From NCBI GenBank assembly GCA_003564655.1, contig PXES01000021.1, positions 1 through 7,195 of the forward strand: 7,195 nt of DNA, given 5' to 3'. This document shows, piece by piece, positions 5,982-7,195 of this stretch. The notes under the pieces are model-generated. The model saw only the letters and a list, made by a program, of their open reading frames with translations. It was not told the origin of the DNA and ran no database searches. Source of the stretch: Paracoccaceae bacterium (GTDB lineage: Bacteria; Pseudomonadota; Alphaproteobacteria; Rhodobacterales; Rhodobacteraceae). Both the position numbers and the translations under genes were made by a program. Every line of letters starts with the position of its first letter. Position 1 is the first letter of the stretch.

Positions 5982-6062
5982 CGGCCCGAGGGCGCTTCTG
6001 GCGTATGCGCGCGACCTTTCCGGCGCGCACCGATCCGTTGCACCAATCCTCAGCCATCGGCC
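5982..6062. repeat. Copy 2 of the 81-base imperfect direct repeat, covering the cobN stop
   Basis: This copy runs from CGGCCCGAGGGCGCTT (5982-5997) to CAGCCATCGGCC (6051-6062), matching copy 1 at 5755-5835 with an offset of 227 bases. It includes the cobN stop at 6050-6052 and the last codons of cobN. Copy 2 is therefore the likely parent and copy 1 the duplicate, if they are related by duplication. Confidence 0.6.
6006..6029 (-). terminator. GC-rich hairpin just after the cobN stop, weak terminator candidate
   Basis: TGCGCGC and GCGCGCA (6006-6012 and 6023-6029) form a 7-bp stem with a ten-base loop, 20 bases past the cobN stop in the direction of reading. There is no U tract, and alternating GC stems are common by chance in this composition. 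It would only matter if transcription of cobN ends before cobG. Confidence 0.3.
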
Positions 6063-7195
6063 AGCCCCGCCAGGATCGAATTACGCCGGGTGACCCACAG
6101 CCCGGCGGCGTGGAGTGCTGCGAAGCGCGCCTCCATCGCCGCCAGCGCCTGCGGGTTGGCCTGTGCAAGAAAATCGCGCACCTCCGCATTCCCCAGCGTC
6201 GCATCATGGTAAAGGTCGATCAGTTGCGGCGGCACGGCTCCCGCCAGATGCGCGAAGGCGCCCAGATGCTCGAGCGTCGCCGCCAGTTCCGCGCCCCCCC
6301 GGAAACCGTGCCGCATCATCCCCGCGACCCAGACCGGGTTCGCCGCGCGGGCGCGCACCACGCGGGCGATTTCTTCGGTCAGGGCGCGGGCGCGGGGGGT
6401 GTCGGGGCGCGTGGCGTCCATGTGATAGAGCGCGGCCTGCCCGCCCGTCAGCGCCTGTGCGGCGGCGAATCCGGCCTCATGCGCGGCGTAATCCTGCGCC
6501 AGCAGCAGGTCGGTTTCGGGCAGGTCCTGCAGGTGCAGGAAGGCCTGCGCCTCGCGTACCCGCGCCGAGATGCCCTCGTGGTCGGGCGCATCACCCTCGA
6601 CCGGATAGCTCGACGCCGCGAGCCACGCCTGCCCGGCCGCCGCCCGCCCGGCTTCCGTGTAATCCTCCAGCGCCGCGCCCATGCCCAGCCCGTAGCTGCC
6701 CGGCGCCGGGCCATAGACGCGCGCGCCCCCCTGCCCCGCCAGCGGGTTCCAGTCAGCCGCCTCGTCGCGCGCCATCAGTGCCGCCACGGCCTGCCCGTAG
6801 AGCGTGCCGAGCTGCGGGAACACGTCGCGAAACAGCCCCGAGACGCGCAAGGTCACATCCAGGCGTGGCCGGTCAAGTTCGGCAAGCGGCAGGATCTCGA
6901 CGCCCGAGACGCGCTCGGTCCCTGAGTCCCACAGCGGCCGCACGCCCATCAGATGCAGCGCCATTGCGAATTCCTCGCCCGCCGTGCGCATCGTGGCCGA
7001 GCCCCACAGATCGACCACCAGCACGCGCGGCCAGTCGCCGTGATCCTGCAGGTAGCGGCGCACGAACTCATCCGCCAGCTTGATCCCCTGCGCATGGGCG
7101 GCGCGCGAGGGCACGGCCCGGGGGTCGGTGGTGAACAGGTTGCGCCCTGTGGGCAGCACATCGGTTCGCCCGCGATGGGGCGAGCCCGAGGGGCC
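6050..7195 (-). CDS. cobN: CobN, cobaltochelatase large subunit (C-terminal part, cut by window edge)
   Basis: CobN binds hydrogenobyrinic acid a,c-diamide and, with the AAA+ partners CobS and CobT, inserts cobalt with ATP hydrolysis. It is the homologue of magnesium chelatase subunit BchH/ChlH. The window holds the last 381 residues, roughly the final third of a protein usually near 1200-1300 residues. The frame is open to the right edge. The first visible residues, GPSGSPHRGRTDVLPTGRN, match the strongly conserved CobN segment GPSG-P-RGR-DVLPTGRN, followed by DPRAVPS. Further landmarks are VVDLWGSATMRTAGEEFAMA, GVRPLWDSGTERVSG, VTLRVSGLFRDVFPQL and NPVWVAGMMRHGFRGGAEL, and the end WVTRRNSILAGLADG. 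The GTG at 7157-7159 lies inside this conserved block and is not a start. Its stop lies 663 bases upstream of cobG on the same strand. Confidence 0.96.
   Translation of the reverse strand, partial: GPSGSPHRGRTDVLPTGRNLFTTDPRAVPSRAAHAQGIKLADEFVRRYLQDHGDWPRVLVVDLWGSATMRTAGEEFAMALHLMGVRPLWDSGTERVSGVEILPLAELDRPRLDVTLRVSGLFRDVFPQLGTLYGQAVAALMARDEAADWNPLAGQGGARVYGPAPGSYGLGMGAALEDYTEAGRAAAGQAWLAASSYPVEGDAPDHEGISARVREAQAFLHLQDLPETDLLLAQDYAAHEAGFAAAQALTGGQAALYHMDATRPDTPRARALTEEIARVVRARAANPVWVAGMMRHGFRGGAELAATLEHLGAFAHLAGAVPPQLIDLYHDATLGNAEVRDFLAQANPQALAAMEARFAALHAAGLWVTRRNSILAGLADG

Larger units (their letters stand above)
5387..6049. other. 663-base gap between cobN and cobG without a recognisable gene
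   Basis: Open frames span this stretch in several phases on both strands, as expected in GC-rich DNA, but none resembles a known protein. The translations are rich in Arg, Ala, Pro and Gly without family motifs. The gap contrasts with the 1- and 4-base overlaps of neighbouring genes. It holds a 22-bp perfect inverted repeat with a G-rich loop, two halves of an 81-base imperfect direct repeat, an 8-bp hairpin around a micro-ORF start, and a shorter hairpin after the cobN stop. A decayed gene or a small inserted element is possible. I see no cobalamin riboswitch core in it. The part from 5420 to 5713 shows nothing I can name. Confidence 0.6.

Noticed and set aside
5383..6207. Minus-strand 274-codon open frame whose stop overlaps the cobG start as ATGA
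   Set aside because: The overlap geometry is attractive. However, the frame begins inside cobN, all other frames here are also long, the translation is Arg/Pro/Gly-rich without family motifs, and the 22-bp inverted repeat runs through it. It is probably a GC-driven shadow, though a decayed gene cannot be excluded.
7157..7159. GTG at 7157-7159 as the start of a separate 369-residue protein
   Set aside because: The frame continues to the window edge through GPSGSPHRGRTD, a conserved internal CobN segment, so this is an internal valine codon.

Overview
The window is a cobalamin (vitamin B12) corrin-ring gene cluster from a very GC-rich bacterium. It carries the oxygen-dependent (aerobic, late cobalt insertion) route: a CobG-type precorrin-3B synthase, a fused CobL, and CobN, the large subunit of the ATP-dependent cobaltochelatase. 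Gene content, close resemblance to the remembered Pseudomonas denitrificans Cob proteins, base composition and one familiar-looking intergenic motif (positions 2071-2100) suggest an alphaproteobacterium, probably of the Rhodobacterales. That placement is inference.

Layout from right to left on the minus strand, which is the direction most genes are read: the C-terminal 381 residues of cobN (7195 to 6050); a 663-base stretch with no recognisable gene (6049 to 5387); then the tightly packed run cobG, cobH, cobI, cobJ (5386 to 2162), joined by 1- or 4-base stop/start overlaps. After a 110-base convergent spacer with two GC-rich hairpins comes cobK, which alone lies on the plus strand (1314 to 2051). 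cobL follows on the minus strand (1315 to 119). The left edge holds about 29 codons of a possible further minus-strand gene that I do not recognise.

The enzymes form a pathway. CobI methylates precorrin-2 at C20. CobG and CobJ carry out ring contraction and C17 methylation. CobK reduces precorrin-6A. CobL methylates C5 and C15 and decarboxylates. CobH moves the C11 methyl group to C12 to give hydrogenobyrinic acid. CobN inserts cobalt later, after amidation. CobM, CobF or its substitute, CobA, CobB, CobS and CobT are not in the window.

The unusual parts are non-coding or architectural. cobL and cobK are head to head and share the palindrome CATG, so their start codons overlap by two bases. 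The cobN-cobG gap holds a perfect 22-bp inverted repeat whose 18-base loop carries a G-quadruplex motif. It also holds an imperfect 81-base direct repeat that includes the cobN stop-codon context, and a micro-ORF whose ribosome binding site is buried in a hairpin with both start codons in the loop. I see no complete new multi-gene system. The best candidate for something undescribed is this gap.
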